A DNA stretch of 64,000 nucleotides from contig NZ_JADWYR010000002.1 in the NCBI RefSeq assembly GCF_015831355.1, forward strand, positions 434,001 to 498,000, given 5' to 3'. This stretch comes from Panacibacter microcysteis. GTDB lineage: Bacteria > Bacteroidota > Bacteroidia > Chitinophagales > Chitinophagaceae. The translations under genes and the position numbers were made by a program. Below are positions 35,030-44,461 of this stretch, one piece after another. The notes below the pieces were generated by a model. The model was not told the origin of the DNA, did no database searches, and saw only the letters and a program-made list of their open reading frames with translations. Numbering within the stretch: the stretch's first letter is position 1; each line of letters begins with the position of its first letter.

Positions 35030-36514
35030 ATGAAACGCATATCTCCATACAGGAAAATACTTGTGGCATTGGTTGCATTGTCAACGATTGCTACCTCATG
35101 TAAAAAGTTCTTAACAGAAGATCCAAAGAATGTTGTGGCTGTTACCAACTTTTACAAAACAGAGCAGGATGCTGTTTTTGCGGTGAACGCTATTTACGCG
35201 TGGCTCAATTCCATCAGCTCCGGTTCTTATGCCGGTGTTTATCTCAATTCGTTCTGGGTTACGGCAGGGCTTGCATCAGACGAACTGAACAACCAGGAAA
35301 TTTTTTCACCGTACTACGATCAAACGGCCACGTTTACCTATAACCCGCAAAACACAGCATTGCAGGAAATCTGGTACACGCACTATAAAACCATCACACT
35401 GGCAAATATTGCCATAGAACGCATTCCGGCAATACAAATGGATGCAACCCTCAGGGCAAGACTGGTGAATGAAGCCAAATTTTTGCGTGGGCTCTTATAC
35501 TTTGATATGGTGCGCATGTTTGGAGAAATTCCCCTGGTGTTAAAAGAAACAGAACCGCTTACACCCACTGTTGCAGGGGTAGATGATATTTATGCACAGA
35601 TCATTACAGATCTCACAGACGCGGAAGCGTTACCTGCCGTTTATCCGCCGGGCGCAGGCCGGGGCCGTGCTACAAGCGGCGCTGCAAAAGCCATACTGGC
35701 CAAGGTTTACCTTACAAGGAACAACTGGCAGGGCTGTGTAGATAAATGTAAAGAAGTGATCAATTCCGGCGAGTATGCCTTGTGGGATGATTTTGCAGAT
35801 GTGTTCAAACTTTCCAGCCGCGGTGGCAAAGAAGCGGTTTTCTCCGTTGGTTTTGGAGATGCGGGCGGCGCCATCATCTTTTGGGAAGTGGGTCAGTTCA
35901 ACGTGCGTTTACTGGCTCCTGCATTAAGTGCAGAAGGTGTTGAAAATGCCCAGGGCTGGCAGGTTCCCACGCCTGATTTGTATGAAAGCTACGAATCAAA
36001 TGACAGGAGAAGAAGCGTAACGTTTGTTACCGAAGTACACAACCCCGATGGCAGCATTACAAGCATTAATCCTTACATACAAAAGTATTGGGATCGTGAA
36101 GCAGAACCCAATGCAAACGGGTCTGCCAATGATTATCCTGTTATCCGTTATGCAGATGTGTTACTGATGATGGCTGAAGCCAGCAATGAATTGGGCAATA
36201 TGACAGATGCATACAATTACATCAACATGGTGCGTAAACGTGCAAGGTTCGATGGCACAGTGTACCGCGATGTACTGCCCGATTATACCAATCTTTCCAA
36301 AGATGCATTTAAGGCCGCAGTACTTGAGGAAAGACGCCGGGAGTTTGTGGCAGAAGGTCAGCGCTGGTTCGATCTTGCCCGCACCGGAACATTGGAAACA
36401 CTGGTACCTGTGGCAAAGCCGGGCGTAACGCCGCAGCAGAAGCATTATCTTTTTCCTATACCGCAACGCGAAGTTGATCTGAATCCCAACCTTATTCAAA
36501 ACGACGGATACTAA
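35030..36514 (+). CDS. susD: SusD/RagB-type glycan-binding lipoprotein
   Basis: The 494-residue lipoprotein (lipobox IATSC) has the SusD TPR-rich fold: FLTEDPKNVVAVTNFYKTEQDAVFAVNAIYAWL at the N-terminus, YWDREAEPNANGSANDYPVIRYADVLLMMAEASNELG, and the C-terminal EERRREFVAEGQRWFDLARTG and HYLFPIPQREVDLNPNLIQNDGY. It caps SusC on the cell surface and binds the glycan. Module R13 begins 3 bp after its stop. Confidence 0.95.
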   Translation: MKRISPYRKILVALVALSTIATSCKKFLTEDPKNVVAVTNFYKTEQDAVFAVNAIYAWLNSISSGSYAGVYLNSFWVTAGLASDELNNQEIFSPYYDQTATFTYNPQNTALQEIWYTHYKTITLANIAIERIPAIQMDATLRARLVNEAKFLRGLLYFDMVRMFGEIPLVLKETEPLTPTVAGVDDIYAQIITDLTDAEALPAVYPPGAGRGRATSGAAKAILAKVYLTRNNWQGCVDKCKEVINSGEYALWDDFADVFKLSSRGGKEAVFSVGFGDAGGAIIFWEVGQFNVRLLAPALSAEGVENAQGWQVPTPDLYESYESNDRRRSVTFVTEVHNPDGSITSINPYIQKYWDREAEPNANGSANDYPVIRYADVLLMMAEASNELGNMTDAYNYINMVRKRARFDGTVYRDVLPDYTNLSKDAFKAAVLEERRREFVAEGQRWFDLARTGTLETLVPVAKPGVTPQQKHYLFPIPQREVDLNPNLIQNDGY

Positions 36515-36517
36515 AAA

Positions 36518-36577
36518 GAAAATGATGAGCCCGGCAGCAGTGCAATGCTCATCGTCCCTTGCGTCGCACTCTTGTAC
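36518..36577 (-). repeat. 60-bp intergenic module R13 (type B)
   Basis: Core GTACAAGAGTGCGACGCAAG reads leftward from 36577; it ends CTGCCGGGCTCATCATTTTC, 3 bp after the susD stop codon. Confidence 0.92.
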
Positions 36578-36757
36578 TGTATAACATGCAGGAGCAGCAC
36601 CGGTGCGGTCTGCGTTTGTAAACAAAGGGTACGCACGGTTCAAAGTTTACAGTGCCTTGCAGCCGGGCATACGCAAACGGAGGAAAGAGAAGCATTTGCA
36701 GACATGATCTGCAACAGGGTAAATGACCAGGCATCGTAAGCTCAGTAAAGCGCAGCA

Positions 36758-36817
36758 GTACAAGTGAGTGACACAACAGGCGATGCCAAAAGATATAAAG
36801 CTGGTAACAAAAATATT
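36758..36817 (+). repeat. 60-bp intergenic module R14 (type A)
   Basis: Core GTACAAGTGAGTGACACAAC followed by AGGCGATGCC; the A-rich end is 34 bp before the ROK gene. Confidence 0.92.
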
Positions 36818-36851
36818 CCGGTAAAAACGCGTGCCGCGGCACATACAAAAC

Positions 36852-37793
36852 ATGAACAAACCTGCACTGGCAATAGATCTTGGCGGAACCAATATAAAAA
36901 TTGGTTTGGTACAGTCGCATGTAATAGTAGCACAGGTATCATTGGATGCACACTCAGGCAGCGGCCTGCAGGGAAGATTGCCTTTTATAGAAAAAGCCGT
37001 ATTCAACCTGCTGGTAGAACACAATATTTTGCTGAGTGATCTTGCAGGAATGGGCATGTCGGTACCAGGTATTGTTGACAGTACACAGAAGCGCATTCTT
37101 TCCATCGACAGAAAATTTGGCGACGCGCCGGGTATTGATTTTTCAGCCTGGTGCGATAAAGCATTTGGTTTAAAACTCGCCATGGAGAACGATGCCCGCA
37201 GCGCATTGATAGGTGAGTGGAAATTTGGCAAAGCACAGGCTTATGACAATGCTGTACTCATGACACTCGGTACAGGCGTAGGCAGTGCCGCCATTATACA
37301 AGGGCAACTGTTGCGCGGCAAACACTTTACTGCGGGTATCTTGGGCGGTCACACTATTATAAACTATAACGGTAAAGACTGCAACTGCGGCAATAAAGGC
37401 TGCGTGGAAACAGAAGCATCTACCTGGTGCATTGCAGGCAAGGTAAAAGCAATGGAAGGTTATACTACCAGCAAACTTGCGGAGGAAGAAAAGATAGATT
37501 TTGAATCCATTTTCCGTTGTGCTGCAATGGGCGATGCGGTAGCTGTAAAAGCAAGAACCGAAAGCCTTGATGTGTGGTCTGCCTGTGCCATTAACCTTAT
37601 TCACGCTTACGATCCTGAAATATTATTGCTTTCAGGAGGTATTATGGCCAGCAGCGAAACAATTGTACCATATATTGAAAAGCAGGTGCACCAACATGCA
37701 TGGACGCCCTGGGGTAAAGTAAAGGCAGAAGCTGCATCTTTTCCCGCATCGGCAGCATTATTGGGTGCTGGTTATTTAGTATCAAACGCGTAA
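36852..37793 (+). CDS. ROK-family sugar kinase (glucokinase type)
   Basis: The 313-residue kinase phosphorylates a free hexose or N-acetylhexosamine with ATP. It has the phosphate motif LAIDLGGTNIKIGLV, the catalytic Asp region MENDARSALIGEW, TLGTGVGSAAI, the ROK zinc motif CNCGNKGCVET with an upstream His in GGHTII, and adenosine motif ILLLSGGIM. I chose ATG 36852 (MNKPALAIDLGG) over a GTG 21 bp upstream. It leads a tight three-gene operon with the isomerase (12 bp) and the sugar porter (5 bp), so its substrate is probably a hexose imported by that porter. Confidence 0.86.
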   Translation: MNKPALAIDLGGTNIKIGLVQSHVIVAQVSLDAHSGSGLQGRLPFIEKAVFNLLVEHNILLSDLAGMGMSVPGIVDSTQKRILSIDRKFGDAPGIDFSAWCDKAFGLKLAMENDARSALIGEWKFGKAQAYDNAVLMTLGTGVGSAAIIQGQLLRGKHFTAGILGGHTIINYNGKDCNCGNKGCVETEASTWCIAGKVKAMEGYTTSKLAEEEKIDFESIFRCAAMGDAVAVKARTESLDVWSACAINLIHAYDPEILLLSGGIMASSETIVPYIEKQVHQHAWTPWGKVKAEAASFPASAALLGAGYLVSNA

Positions 37794-37804
37794 ACGAAAC
37801 ACAG

Positions 37805-39577
37805 ATGAAATCAAACTTCGATAAATTTCCGGAAGTAGCTGTTACAGGACATGCCTGCTACTCGGGCTGGGATAATGTGGTTGAAGAAATACAGAAAGCC
37901 ATACAGCAGCCGGGCAAAACAACAGTAGTGGTGGCAATAGAATGCTACCATGGCGTGCTGGCAAAAGAAATCATTAAACATATTAACCAGGAATTGCAGC
38001 CTGCATTACTGCTGCAGTCAAACGCAGCATTTAAAGATGAGCAGGCCATTGCAGCTATGGTGCAGCCGTTTGTAACAGACGATCCTGTGTTTGGATATAT
38101 TACATCACTGGAACTGGCAGATTATTTTGATGAAACGCGCCTGCAGGAAATGCGCACGGCAGTAGCAGGCAGTAGCGGGGTTACTGTAATAACAGGTGCA
38201 GGCGCCACGATTGTTGCAGGGCAGCCCGATGTACTCATCTATGCAGACATGCCACGCTGGGAGATTCAACTGAGATTCAGGAGAGATGCGGTTGGTAACC
38301 TGGGCAAAACAAATAAAACAGACACATTTGCTTATAAATACAAACACGCTTATTTCGTAGACTGGCGTGTGTGCGATAAACACAAGAAGCATATTTTCAG
38401 TACCATCGATTATATACTTGATACAACGATTGAGGAAAACCCCAAGCTTATTACCGCAGCAGCGTTACAAGATGCTATGCAACAGGTGGTAACCAGGCCA
38501 TTCAGGGTGGTACCATTTTTTGATCCCGGACCATGGGGCGGGCAATGGCTGAAGGAAGTGTGCGACCTTGACAGAAGTGCGCAAAACTTTGCATGGGGTT
38601 TCGATTGTGTACCCGAAGAAAACAGCCTGATGCTGCGCTTTCAGCATGAAGTGGTGGAAGTACCTTCAGTAAACGTTGTTTTCTTTCAGCCACAGGCATT
38701 ACTGGGTAAACAGGTCTATAACGCTTTCGGGGATGAGTTTCCCATACGCTTCGATTTTCTCGATACCATGGAAGGTGGAAACCTTAGCCTGCAGGTACAC
38801 CCGCTTAAAGAATACATACGCGAAAAATTTGGCATGCCTTATACGCAGGATGAAAGCTATTATTTTCTCGACGCAAAAGACGAGGCTTTTGTTTACCTCG
38901 GCCTTAAAGAATCGGTAGAGCCTGCAGCCATGGTAGCAGAACTGGAATCTGCGCAAAAAGGCGAAGCGCCTTTCGATGCAGAGAAGTATGTACAAAAATG
39001 GCAGGTACGCAAGCATGATCATGTGTCTATACCTGCCGGCACAGTGCATTGTTCTGGTGCCAATACCGTGGTGCTTGAGATAAGTGCCACACCATACATC
39101 TTCACCTTTAAACTGTGGGACTGGGGCCGTATGGGCCTCGATGGCAAGCCGCGTCCCATCTCGCTGGAACATGGTAAAAATGTTATCCAGTGGGATCGTA
39201 CCACCAACTGGACAAAAGACAACATCCGCAGCCTTGTCCAACCGGTAGCAGAAGGCGATGGCTGGCGCGAAGAGCGTACGGGCCTGGATGAACATTCATT
39301 CATCGAAACGAGAAGACATTGGTTTACCAAAACGGTGGCGCATAACACCAATGGTGTGGTAAACGTGCTAAACCTCATCGAAGGCCGCGAGGCAATCGTT
39401 GAAAGCCCGTCTAATGCTTTCGAGCCGTTTGTTATACACTATGCAGAAACTTTTATTGTACCCGCAGCAGTTGGTGAATATACGGTGCGCCCACATGGCG
39501 AAAGCGAAGGTCACCAATGTGCTACCATGAAAGCCTATGTACGGACAGAAAAACTAGTTGACATCAGCATAAACTAA
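37805..39577 (+). CDS. Class I mannose-6-phosphate-isomerase-like protein with a large N-terminal extension
   Basis: The 590-residue protein has a C-terminal half (about 235-590) resembling zinc cupin phosphomannose isomerases: PWGGQWL, LSLQVHPLKEYI, SIPAGTVHCSGANTVVLEIS and TPYIFTFKLWDWGR. The product would be fructose 6-phosphate from mannose 6-phosphate. The first about 225 residues are extra. KTTVVVAIECYHGVLAKEII and VLIYADMPRWEIQLRFRR resemble a nucleoside/uridine-kinase-like P-loop fold, but no intact GxxGxGKS is present, so catalytic activity there is doubtful. It is coupled to the upstream kinase and downstream porter. Confidence 0.75.
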   Translation: MKSNFDKFPEVAVTGHACYSGWDNVVEEIQKAIQQPGKTTVVVAIECYHGVLAKEIIKHINQELQPALLLQSNAAFKDEQAIAAMVQPFVTDDPVFGYITSLELADYFDETRLQEMRTAVAGSSGVTVITGAGATIVAGQPDVLIYADMPRWEIQLRFRRDAVGNLGKTNKTDTFAYKYKHAYFVDWRVCDKHKKHIFSTIDYILDTTIEENPKLITAAALQDAMQQVVTRPFRVVPFFDPGPWGGQWLKEVCDLDRSAQNFAWGFDCVPEENSLMLRFQHEVVEVPSVNVVFFQPQALLGKQVYNAFGDEFPIRFDFLDTMEGGNLSLQVHPLKEYIREKFGMPYTQDESYYFLDAKDEAFVYLGLKESVEPAAMVAELESAQKGEAPFDAEKYVQKWQVRKHDHVSIPAGTVHCSGANTVVLEISATPYIFTFKLWDWGRMGLDGKPRPISLEHGKNVIQWDRTTNWTKDNIRSLVQPVAEGDGWREERTGLDEHSFIETRRHWFTKTVAHNTNGVVNVLNLIEGREAIVESPSNAFEPFVIHYAETFIVPAAVGEYTVRPHGESEGHQCATMKAYVRTEKLVDISIN

Positions 39578-39581
39578 TTAC

Positions 39582-40970
39582 ATGCAACAACAAAACTCCT
39601 GGTACATCTATAAAGCAACACTGGTGGCGGCTGTTGGTGGCCTGCTATTCGGTTACGATACGGCCGTTATTGCCGGTGCAATCGGTTTTATGAAAACCTT
39701 TTACAATCTGTCAGACGCCATGACCGGCTGGGTGGCATCATGCGCATTGCTGGGCTGTGTGGCCGGCGCCATGTATGCAGGCAAACTAAGCGATAATGTG
39801 GGCAGGAAAAAAGTGCTCATGCTGGCTGCCTTGCTTTTTGCTGTTTCATCGCTCGGTACAGCCATGGCTCCCAACCTCAATTTCTTCGTGGTATTCAGGA
39901 TTGTTGGCGGCATGGGTATCGGTATCGCATCTGTTTTATCACCCATGTATATTTCAGAGATGGCACCTGCAGAAATAAGGGGTAAACTCATTTCTATTTT
40001 CCAGCTGGGTGTGGTCTGCGGCATATTGCTCATCTATTTCGTAAATGCAGGGATTGCCGGTCTGTACGATGAATCCTGGAACGTAAGCACTGGCTGGCGG
40101 TGGATGTTTGGTTCCGGCTTACTTCCTTCCATTGTATTTGTGTTGTTGTTGTTTGGTGTGCCCGAAAGTCCGCGCTGGCTTGCAAAGCAAAGACGCACTT
40201 CAGAAGCGCTGGATATACTTACAAAGATCAACGGTACTGCAAAAGCACAACAGGAACTGAATGATATTAATGCTGCCCTTGCAGAAGAAACAGTATTGCC
40301 GTTGTCAGAAATGTTCAGGCCGGGTTTGCGCACTGCCATGATCATCGGTATCGTGCTGGCTGTTTTTTCGCAGGTTACCGGTATCAACGCCATCATGTAC
40401 TATGCACCGGAAATTTTTAAATCTACCGGCGATGGTTCAGATTCCGCACTTATGCAAACCGTATTGGTGGGTATCATCAATGTGGTGTTTACGCTTGTGG
40501 CCATCAGGTATGTAGACAAACTGGGCCGTAAAAAATTATTGCTCATCGGTATTGCCGGTATGGTTGTCTGTCTGCTGCTGGTAGGTGGTGCATTTTATTT
40601 AAACATGCAAAAAGGTTACCTCGTACTTATTGCCATACTTGCATATATAGCCTGCTTTGCTATTTCCCTGGGGCCGCTTACGTTCGTGGTTATTGCAGAA
40701 ATATTTCCAACCAAAGCAAGAGGCACCGCTATGTCGGTGGCAACGTTTATACTCTGGATCACCGTATTCATTGTATCACAAACATTCCCCATACTCATGG
40801 GTTCTATTGGTAATGCGTTTACATTCTGGATATACATGTTAATGGCAGTATGCGCCTTTTTCTTCGTTTGGAAAATGGTGCCTGAAACAAAAGAAAAAAC
40901 GCTGGAAGAAATTGAAGCATACTTCAAAGCCGGCGATGCGCCTGTGGCATTAAAACCGCGCAAAGTATAA
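39582..40970 (+). CDS. MFS sugar porter (sugar:H+ symporter family)
   Basis: The 462-residue inner-membrane protein has twelve predicted TM segments and sugar-porter signatures: GGLLFGYDTAVIAGA in TM1, the loop GKLSDNVGRKKVL, PESPRWLAKQ after TM6, VTGINAIMYYAPEIF in TM7, DKLGRKKLLL and the C-terminal PETKEKTLEEIE. It carries a monosaccharide, possibly glucose, galactose, mannose or xylose, with protons. It is the last gene of the kinase-isomerase-porter operon; module R15 follows 4 bp after its stop. Confidence 0.92.
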   Translation: MQQQNSWYIYKATLVAAVGGLLFGYDTAVIAGAIGFMKTFYNLSDAMTGWVASCALLGCVAGAMYAGKLSDNVGRKKVLMLAALLFAVSSLGTAMAPNLNFFVVFRIVGGMGIGIASVLSPMYISEMAPAEIRGKLISIFQLGVVCGILLIYFVNAGIAGLYDESWNVSTGWRWMFGSGLLPSIVFVLLLFGVPESPRWLAKQRRTSEALDILTKINGTAKAQQELNDINAALAEETVLPLSEMFRPGLRTAMIIGIVLAVFSQVTGINAIMYYAPEIFKSTGDGSDSALMQTVLVGIINVVFTLVAIRYVDKLGRKKLLLIGIAGMVVCLLLVGGAFYLNMQKGYLVLIAILAYIACFAISLGPLTFVVIAEIFPTKARGTAMSVATFILWITVFIVSQTFPILMGSIGNAFTFWIYMLMAVCAFFFVWKMVPETKEKTLEEIEAYFKAGDAPVALKPRKV

Positions 40971-40974
40971 AGTG

Positions 40975-41034
40975 AAAAGTATGTACCAGGCTGTATTACT
41001 ACTATCAATCGCCTGTTGCGTCGCACTCTTGTAC
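40975..41034 (-). repeat. 60-bp intergenic module R15 (type B)
   Basis: Core GTACAAGAGTGCGACGCAAC reads leftward from 41034, followed by AGGCGATTGATAGTAGTAAT; the far end is 4 bp after the sugar-porter stop. Confidence 0.92.
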
Positions 41035-41135
41035 AGTTGGTTCTTTATTTAGCAACTGCAACCGGCATATATTTCAATAACCAGCCTGTAATGCAGGTGG
41101 TAACAATAACATAACAAACATAATCTCTAACGAAT

Positions 41136-41930
41136 ATGAACCGATCCTTTTTAGTCGTAGCGGCTTTAGCCATCTGCAGTACCGGCTTTTTTACCGGCTG
41201 CGAAAAAGACAAAGTGGAAACAGATAAGCCTGCATTGCGACTTACGCCGGATAAAGTAAGCGGCAAATCTGGTTTCCCCGTTTCTGCAACGCTTTCCGGC
41301 GAAGTGCCCAATGGTGTAAAAAATTTTTACATCTCCAAAACAGTAAACCTGAAAGTTGACAGCTCATGGGGTACCAATGGTGTGCTAACCGTAAGTGAGC
41401 TTTCCGGGCAAACAAGCGTTGATTACACATTCGATTATGTGTTGCAGGATGCAGAAGTGGATAAACTGGTTGGCTTTAACTACCGTATAGAAGATGGCCA
41501 GGGTAAAGCATCTGAAAAAGATCTTACCGTAAACACCATTGCATCAGGTGCACAGATCATTGCATCGCACCCGTGGAAACTTACCTCTAAGATATGGAAG
41601 ACAGACACACCACCTTCCGAGAACCTGCAGGAGTGTGAAAAGGACAACGTTTTTACCTTTAAAAGAGACAGCACCATTTTGCTTAACTACGGCGCAGCAG
41701 GCTGCCTGTTCGATGGATTGAACATCTATGATAAATGGACTTTGTCAGAAGATGAAAAAACATTTACGCAGCGGTACTACAGCGTGTTTGACCCCTCGAA
41801 GATTACAATAGAAACCTATACCGTTACAACGCTTACCAAAGACAAATGGGTAATGGAGATCGTGCTCGATCTTAGTGTATTTGGCCTTTCAGACCACGAG
41901 GTGTTTGAATATACATACGAGCCTGCATAG
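41136..41930 (+). CDS. Lipoprotein with lipocalin-like C-terminal domain
   Basis: A 264-residue lipoprotein (signal ending GFFTGC). Residues about 35-140 look like an Ig-like/beta-sandwich domain (KVSGKSGFPVSATLSGEVPNGVKNFYISKTVNLK). From about 145, HPWKLTSKIWKTDTPPSENLQECEKDNVFTFKRD with a later YDKWTLSEDEKTFTQRYYS resembles lipocalin-like domains (DUF5004 type). Its place between the porter and the tandem lipoproteins suggests a surface accessory, perhaps glycan-binding; that is inference. Modules R15 and R16 bracket it. Confidence 0.65.
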   Translation: MNRSFLVVAALAICSTGFFTGCEKDKVETDKPALRLTPDKVSGKSGFPVSATLSGEVPNGVKNFYISKTVNLKVDSSWGTNGVLTVSELSGQTSVDYTFDYVLQDAEVDKLVGFNYRIEDGQGKASEKDLTVNTIASGAQIIASHPWKLTSKIWKTDTPPSENLQECEKDNVFTFKRDSTILLNYGAAGCLFDGLNIYDKWTLSEDEKTFTQRYYSVFDPSKITIETYTVTTLTKDKWVMEIVLDLSVFGLSDHEVFEYTYEPA

Positions 41931-41949
41931 TGCCGACATTCTTGTTGCC

Positions 41950-42009
41950 GTACAAGTGTGCGACGCAACAGGTGTTCAATAGCAGCAATGCAGCCTGGCT
42001 CATAAAAAA
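41950..42009 (+). repeat. 60-bp intergenic module R16 (type B)
   Basis: GTACAAGTGTGCGACGCAAC to TCATAAAAAA, ending 7 bp before the ATG of the first tandem lipoprotein gene. When translated in that frame it gives a spurious N-terminal extension containing YKCATQ. Confidence 0.93.
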
Positions 42010-42016
42010 AACTTAC

Positions 42017-43213
42017 ATGAAAAACAAGCTTGGAATATTCGCAGCGGTTCTGGTGGCATTATCCTCGTGCAAAACAGCACAGAAAGTGCCCGTAAATACA
42101 GACATCAACAATTTAAAGTTTACGGTAGAAGAAGCACCGGAATGGACGAAGCTGCTCAACCGGCAGCACGGCTGGTTTGGTGCTGACGGCATATTTGTAT
42201 TACCCGCCAATGGCGTGGATAAAGCCGACAGTAATGTTGAAAATACCATTCTCTTTAGCGATACCATGATCGGTGATATTATCAACGACAGGCCGAAAGA
42301 AGGATTCATTATGGTGCATAACTCTATCGCCTTGCTGAAGGGTTATGAGCCGAAAGAAGAAAACGTACAGTTTAAGTGGAAAGCTACAAAACCCAGGAAG
42401 GAAGGTTCATACTTTATTCCGCAAACGCCCAATGCGTTGCCAAACGACTACTACTGGCTGGGAGATGGTTTTGTAAACCACGATATGGGTGATAAAACAT
42501 ATATTTTCAGCTACCGTATAAGAGATACTGCAGACAATGCTTTTCTTTTTCAGCAGGTAGGCAATGCAATGATCATTTTGCCAAAAGGAAGCAAAGATCC
42601 ATATACAGATCAAAAGCAGGTAGATGCACCGATATATGCTGTAGACAATACTGCTAAGTACCCCAATAATTACATCTCTTTTGGTTCTGCCGTATTCCCG
42701 AATACAAAGAGTGCCGGCGCGCCAGACCCAGATGGTTATGTGTATGTATACGGTGTGGGTGGCGATGTAAAAAAAGTAATGGTTGCAAGGGTAAAATCAA
42801 CAGCGTTTGAAGATTTTTCCCAATGGCGTTACTGGGATGGTGCAAACTGGCAAACAGACATTCTTAAAGCTGCTACCATTGCAGACCGGGCATCGAACGA
42901 ACTAAGTGTTACGCCTTTACCTGATGGCCGCTATGCAATGGTCTTCCAGACCGATGGCATAGGAAGCGCAGTAGGCATGCGTTTGAGCACAACACCATAT
43001 GGCCCTTTTGGCCCTATCATAAAAATATGGGAGTGTACCGAGCAAAAAGAGTCAAAGAATTTTATTGTGTACAATGCAAAGGCGCATCCCAGTTTATCGA
43101 AGCCGGGCGAAATGCTGATCAGTTATAACGTAGGGTCATTTGATTTCTGGAACGATGTTAAGAATCATTCAAACTTTTACAGGCCAAGATTTATACGCGT
43201 AAAACTGCAATAG
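42017..43213 (+). CDS. Tandem lipoprotein 1, DUF4185/DUF5005-like beta-propeller
   Basis: A 398-residue lipoprotein (signal MKNKLGIFAAVLVALSSC). It shares with the next two proteins a set of blocks: WTKLLNRQHGWFGADGIFVLP, LFSDTMIGDI, MVHNSIALLKG, YYWLGDGFVNHD, DGYVYVYGVGG, FSQWRYWDGANWQTD, SNELSVTPLPDGRYAMVF, YNAKAHPSLSKPGEMLISYNVGSFDFW and YRPRFIRVK. The pattern resembles five-bladed propellers of the DUF4185/DUF5005 type, which are often annotated near glycoside hydrolases. A glycan-cleaving or glycan-binding role is possible but unproven. The start at 42017 avoids translated repeat sequence. Confidence 0.75.
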   Translation: MKNKLGIFAAVLVALSSCKTAQKVPVNTDINNLKFTVEEAPEWTKLLNRQHGWFGADGIFVLPANGVDKADSNVENTILFSDTMIGDIINDRPKEGFIMVHNSIALLKGYEPKEENVQFKWKATKPRKEGSYFIPQTPNALPNDYYWLGDGFVNHDMGDKTYIFSYRIRDTADNAFLFQQVGNAMIILPKGSKDPYTDQKQVDAPIYAVDNTAKYPNNYISFGSAVFPNTKSAGAPDPDGYVYVYGVGGDVKKVMVARVKSTAFEDFSQWRYWDGANWQTDILKAATIADRASNELSVTPLPDGRYAMVFQTDGIGSAVGMRLSTTPYGPFGPIIKIWECTEQKESKNFIVYNAKAHPSLSKPGEMLISYNVGSFDFWNDVKNHSNFYRPRFIRVKLQ

Positions 43214-43228
43214 CAGGTAAAAACAGTT

Positions 43229-44461
43229 ATGATCAACTTACAGGGTACAAAGAACAATTATACGAATGCATTACTTGCTGCAGCAATCTTTTGTTGCGGA
43301 AGCTGCAATAACGCAACAGAGCAACATACAGTCAGCGAAAACCTGGACACCTTAAACTACACTGTAGAAGCGGCACCTGAATGGGATGCAATGTTCAACC
43401 GCAAACACGGCTGGTTTGGTGGCGATGGTATTTTCTCTATTCCTTTAAACGGTGTTGATACTTTCAGCAGTACAGATACCGCCACTGTCGCATTCCTCTT
43501 CAGCGATTCAATGATCGGTGATATTGAAAATGATTCGCTGCAACCCGGCTACAGCATGATCCATAATTCTGTTGCATTGCTGAAAGGCAGGCAGCCTGCA
43601 GATAGCAATATTTCCTTCGAATATGTAAAAGAGCCGGGCAACAAGCCGGGCACACTTTTTACACCCGCTATGCCACCGGCCGAAAAAGGCGACATATACT
43701 GGCTGGGAGATGGGTTTGTAAATACAGCGCTCGACAGTAGTTTGTTCATCTTTGGTTATATCATTCACAATACCACAGACAATGACTGGGGTTTTGCCGA
43801 AACCGGTAACATGCTGATAGAAATTCCAAAGAACAGCAAACCACCCTATACAAACTATACACAAACGCCAACACCGTTTTTTATAAAAGGTGCATCAGAT
43901 ACTGCCAGCGACCAGGGTTCTTTTGGTGCAGGCATTTTTGTAAATACCAAAGAAGCAGGTATAAGCAACGGAGATGGTTATGTGTATGTATATGGTGTGC
44001 GCGGCAAGCAGAAGAATGTAATGGCTGCCCGTGTAAAACCAGCACAGTTTAAGCAGTTTGATGAATGGACCTTCTTCGATGGTACAAACTGGGTAAAAGA
44101 CATTACAAAAGCCGCAGCTATTACAGACAGTGCGTCGAATGAACTAAGCGTAACACCACTGCCGGATGGCAGGTACATCATGGTTTTTACAGTAAACGGG
44201 CTGGGTTATGATGTGGGCATAAGAGTAGGCAAATCCCCGGTAGGCCCATTTGGCAAAGTGATGAAGATCTGGAACAGCGATACGCTCAAGAGCATGTCTA
44301 AACAGATCTTTTCTTACAATGCAAAAGCGCATCCCGCTCTCTCAAAACCGGGCGAACTGCTCATCAGCTACAATGTAAATTCGTTCGATTTTCACAAAGA
44401 GATCAAACAGTTTCCTGATCTCTATCGCCCTCGTTTTATACGTTTAAAAATTGAGCCATAA
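43229..44461 (+). CDS. Tandem lipoprotein 2, DUF4185/DUF5005-like beta-propeller
   Basis: A 410-residue paralogue of its neighbours, starting 15 bp after copy 1. The N-terminus (AAIFCCGSC) looks like a lipoprotein signal; the first MINLQGTKN residues are polar and a later start is possible. Conserved blocks include FNRKHGWFGGDGIFSIPLNGVD, LFSDSMIGDI, IYWLGDGFVN, GDGYVYVYGVRG, FDEWTFFDGTNW, SNELSVTPLPDGRYIMVF and YNAKAHPALSKPGELLISYNVNSFDF. The repeated Asp and Trp positions in WFGxDGI and WLGDGF are candidate substrate-contact residues. Confidence 0.75.
   Translation: MINLQGTKNNYTNALLAAAIFCCGSCNNATEQHTVSENLDTLNYTVEAAPEWDAMFNRKHGWFGGDGIFSIPLNGVDTFSSTDTATVAFLFSDSMIGDIENDSLQPGYSMIHNSVALLKGRQPADSNISFEYVKEPGNKPGTLFTPAMPPAEKGDIYWLGDGFVNTALDSSLFIFGYIIHNTTDNDWGFAETGNMLIEIPKNSKPPYTNYTQTPTPFFIKGASDTASDQGSFGAGIFVNTKEAGISNGDGYVYVYGVRGKQKNVMAARVKPAQFKQFDEWTFFDGTNWVKDITKAAAITDSASNELSVTPLPDGRYIMVFTVNGLGYDVGIRVGKSPVGPFGKVMKIWNSDTLKSMSKQIFSYNAKAHPALSKPGELLISYNVNSFDFHKEIKQFPDLYRPRFIRLKIEP

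Larger units (their letters stand above)
36515..36851. other. Intergenic region with a head-to-head module pair, between susD and the ROK gene
   Basis: About 337 bp: R13 (36518-36577), 180 bp without recognisable content, R14 (36758-36817), then 34 bp to the ROK gene. No hairpin terminator or promoter box was clear. Confidence 0.6.

Noticed and set aside
41930-42016. Upstream start for the first tandem lipoprotein
   Set aside because: The added residues are translated module R16 and would bury the lipoprotein signal peptide.
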